Below are positions 62,811-64,000 of a stretch of 64,000 nt of DNA, piece after piece; the stretch's first letter is position 1, and every line of letters starts with the position of its first letter. The stretch comes from CAYQNU01 sp964419055. GTDB taxonomy: Bacteria; Bacteroidota; Bacteroidia; Flavobacteriales_D; Parvicellaceae. Location of the stretch: assembly GCA_964419055.1 (NCBI GenBank), contig CAYQNU010000015.1, positions 1 through 64,000 on the forward strand, in the 5' to 3' direction. Under the pieces are notes generated by a model. It was not told the origin of the DNA. It saw nothing but the letters and a program-made list of their open reading frames with translations, and made no database searches. A program made the translations under genes and the position numbers.

Positions 62811-64000
62811 TCAAAAAATCAATTTTCTAAGAATGGGTAATCGATTTGGATAAAAACTTAAACCTACTTGTAATGACTGATTGGTGTATTTTTTTGAATA
62901 CAAATAATCATCTTTAGTTAAGTTTCCAGCTGATTTAATATAGTTATAACCTAACATAGCATCTATTTTGGAAGTTAATCTTAATTTCACTTCTCCCCCT
63001 ATCATGTAGGAGAAATAAACAGGTTTTAACATGTCGTTTTCTCTACTCAATGTAGTCATTTCAAGACCTTTCCAAAAATACAACTGTTCTCCTTCTTCAA
63101 TAAACGATTTTTTCGAATACAACCCTTTTGCATTACCTAAAATGGAGGTTTGGATTCCTCCTTTTAAACCTAAAGAAACCATTCCCAAATTAAGTGTATA
63201 ACCCAATTGAAGCGGAACATTCACATACGTATATTTGTTGAATTCTTCTCTGATTTCATTTTTCAATTCATCGGTAGCACTAGCATAAAAACAAGTGGTA
63301 CAAGTATCTTTACCATAAGTGTTTATCCAAGAAAATTCATTCACCCCAAACACATCTAACCAAGCTTGACTGGTAACTTCATTAAATTCATATTTGGTTT
63401 TTGTTTCTTCCATTTTGGTGTAATTAAACCCTGAAGAAATGTTTAATTTATGGCGATAAGTTCCGATTGCTAAATTAATTCCTGCACCAAAAGTGGTAGG
63501 CATTTTTCGTTCTTCTTGATCGGCATAAAAATCCCAATAATACGTTTTATATACCTCATTTGTCATTTCATTCGTAATCAATCCTTGGTTTTGGACATTA
63601 CTGAATACGTCAAATGATAATTCCTTGTAAATGTATGGTTTTGATTTTCCTAATAATACTTTTTCACCTACATTGGTATCTAAAACAACACTTGATAAAA
63701 CGGGTTGATTTAGCGCAGGCAGAGCTTCTTGAAAAGTAATGGTTGACGTAAAATTGTTTTCAAATAATGGATTTTCTGCATGTTGTTCTACTGTTTCATT
63801 TTTAGATGATTCATTATTTACTTGATCATCATTTGAAGTAGTCGATAATTCATGTAAAGCGGGGTTAGTATTTTTGCTTTTAGATTTAGACTTATTCAAT
63901 TTATTTTCGCCAGCTGCTTCAGCATTATTGGTTGTAGTAGTTGTAGTAGTATAATTAGGGTCATTTGAAACAGGCTCCACTCCTTCATTTTGGTAGATAT
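62811..64000 (-). CDS. Outer-membrane barrel protein, 5' end outside the window
   Basis: At least 396 residues are visible. The frame stays open through the window edge without a stop, so a start codon inside the window (GTG at 63980) is not assumed and the gene is 5'-truncated. The visible N-terminal third is low in complexity (Thr-run, then NKSKSKSKNTN, Asn/Ser/Glu-rich). From about residue 170 the rest is a beta-barrel with alternating aromatics: FGAGINLAIGTYRHKLN, NVPLQLGYTLNLG, FSYMIGGEVKLRL and ending LSFYPNRLPILRKLIF. The N-terminal part outside the window may carry a membrane anchor. The function is unknown. Confidence 0.7.
   Translation of the reverse strand, partial: IYQNEGVEPVSNDPNYTTTTTTTNNAEAAGENKLNKSKSKSKNTNPALHELSTTSNDDQVNNESSKNETVEQHAENPLFENNFTSTITFQEALPALNQPVLSSVVLDTNVGEKVLLGKSKPYIYKELSFDVFSNVQNQGLITNEMTNEVYKTYYWDFYADQEERKMPTTFGAGINLAIGTYRHKLNISSGFNYTKMEETKTKYEFNEVTSQAWLDVFGVNEFSWINTYGKDTCTTCFYASATDELKNEIREEFNKYTYVNVPLQLGYTLNLGMVSLGLKGGIQTSILGNAKGLYSKKSFIEEGEQLYFWKGLEMTTLSRENDMLKPVYFSYMIGGEVKLRLTSKIDAMLGYNYIKSAGNLTKDDYLYSKKYTNQSLQVGLSFYPNRLPILRKLIF

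Noticed and set aside
1..64000. tRNA or rRNA genes
   Set aside because: No cloverleaf with a GGTTCGAATCC-like arm or rRNA-like segment was found by eye; a tRNA scan would be decisive.

Overview
The window is AT-rich DNA from a Bacteroidota genome, most likely order Flavobacteriales. Three proteins end in type IX secretion (T9SS) sorting domains. There are two TonB-dependent receptors with an N-terminal carboxypeptidase-like domain. Several promoters resemble the Bacteroidetes TTTG / TAnnTTTG pattern and Shine-Dalgarno sites are lacking. The rpmG-DUF4295-ftsY-rimO block is also typical. No tRNA, rRNA, CRISPR array, integrase or transposase gene was recognised.

Layout. 1-2167: an inverted repeat, rpmB with its promoter and terminator, and a secreted Xaa-Pro aminopeptidase. 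2168-11795: an accessory island of seven unrelated, mostly unknown genes, all on the minus strand. They are separated by four copies of a dispersed ~85-bp repeat and by imperfect hairpins, an arrangement like a gene-cassette array. It includes a HEPN-like protein beside an AIPR-family nuclease, a probable anti-phage pair. 11796-20405 (minus): a thioredoxin-like protein, a dipeptidyl peptidase IV, a T9SS cargo protein, a DegT aminotransferase, bcp, a YihY membrane protein and nadC. 20490-29268: a sodium-solute symporter, a DUF4142 lipoprotein, a subtilisin-like T9SS protease, a CBS protein, several unknowns and a probably frameshifted gene. 29347-38196: two TonB-dependent receptors and a large T9SS adhesin-like protein. 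38289-43785: a tightly coupled four-gene operon of two envelope proteins, a lipoprotein with a degenerate von Willebrand A-like fold, and an exported WD40-caspase protein.

43849-51156: a BtuF-like protein, an Ig-like lipoprotein, dapF with a coupled partner, two small membrane proteins, an M42-like peptidase and a PLP decarboxylase. 51479-56507: rpmG, a DUF4295 gene, ftsY, rimO, a CtlX-like hydrolase and an aspartate aminotransferase. 56673-64000 (minus): a SpoIIE-type phosphatase carrying an in-frame palindromic repeat, DUF3108 and DUF1573 proteins, a lipoprotein, a barrel/SPOR envelope protein, an FAH-family hydrolase and a beta-barrel protein cut by the window edge.

Most of the chromosome-like genes serve the envelope, protein export, translation and cofactor metabolism. 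The two regions that stand out are the cassette-like island near the start and the exported caspase operon in the middle. Functions come from motifs read by eye; no database search was run.
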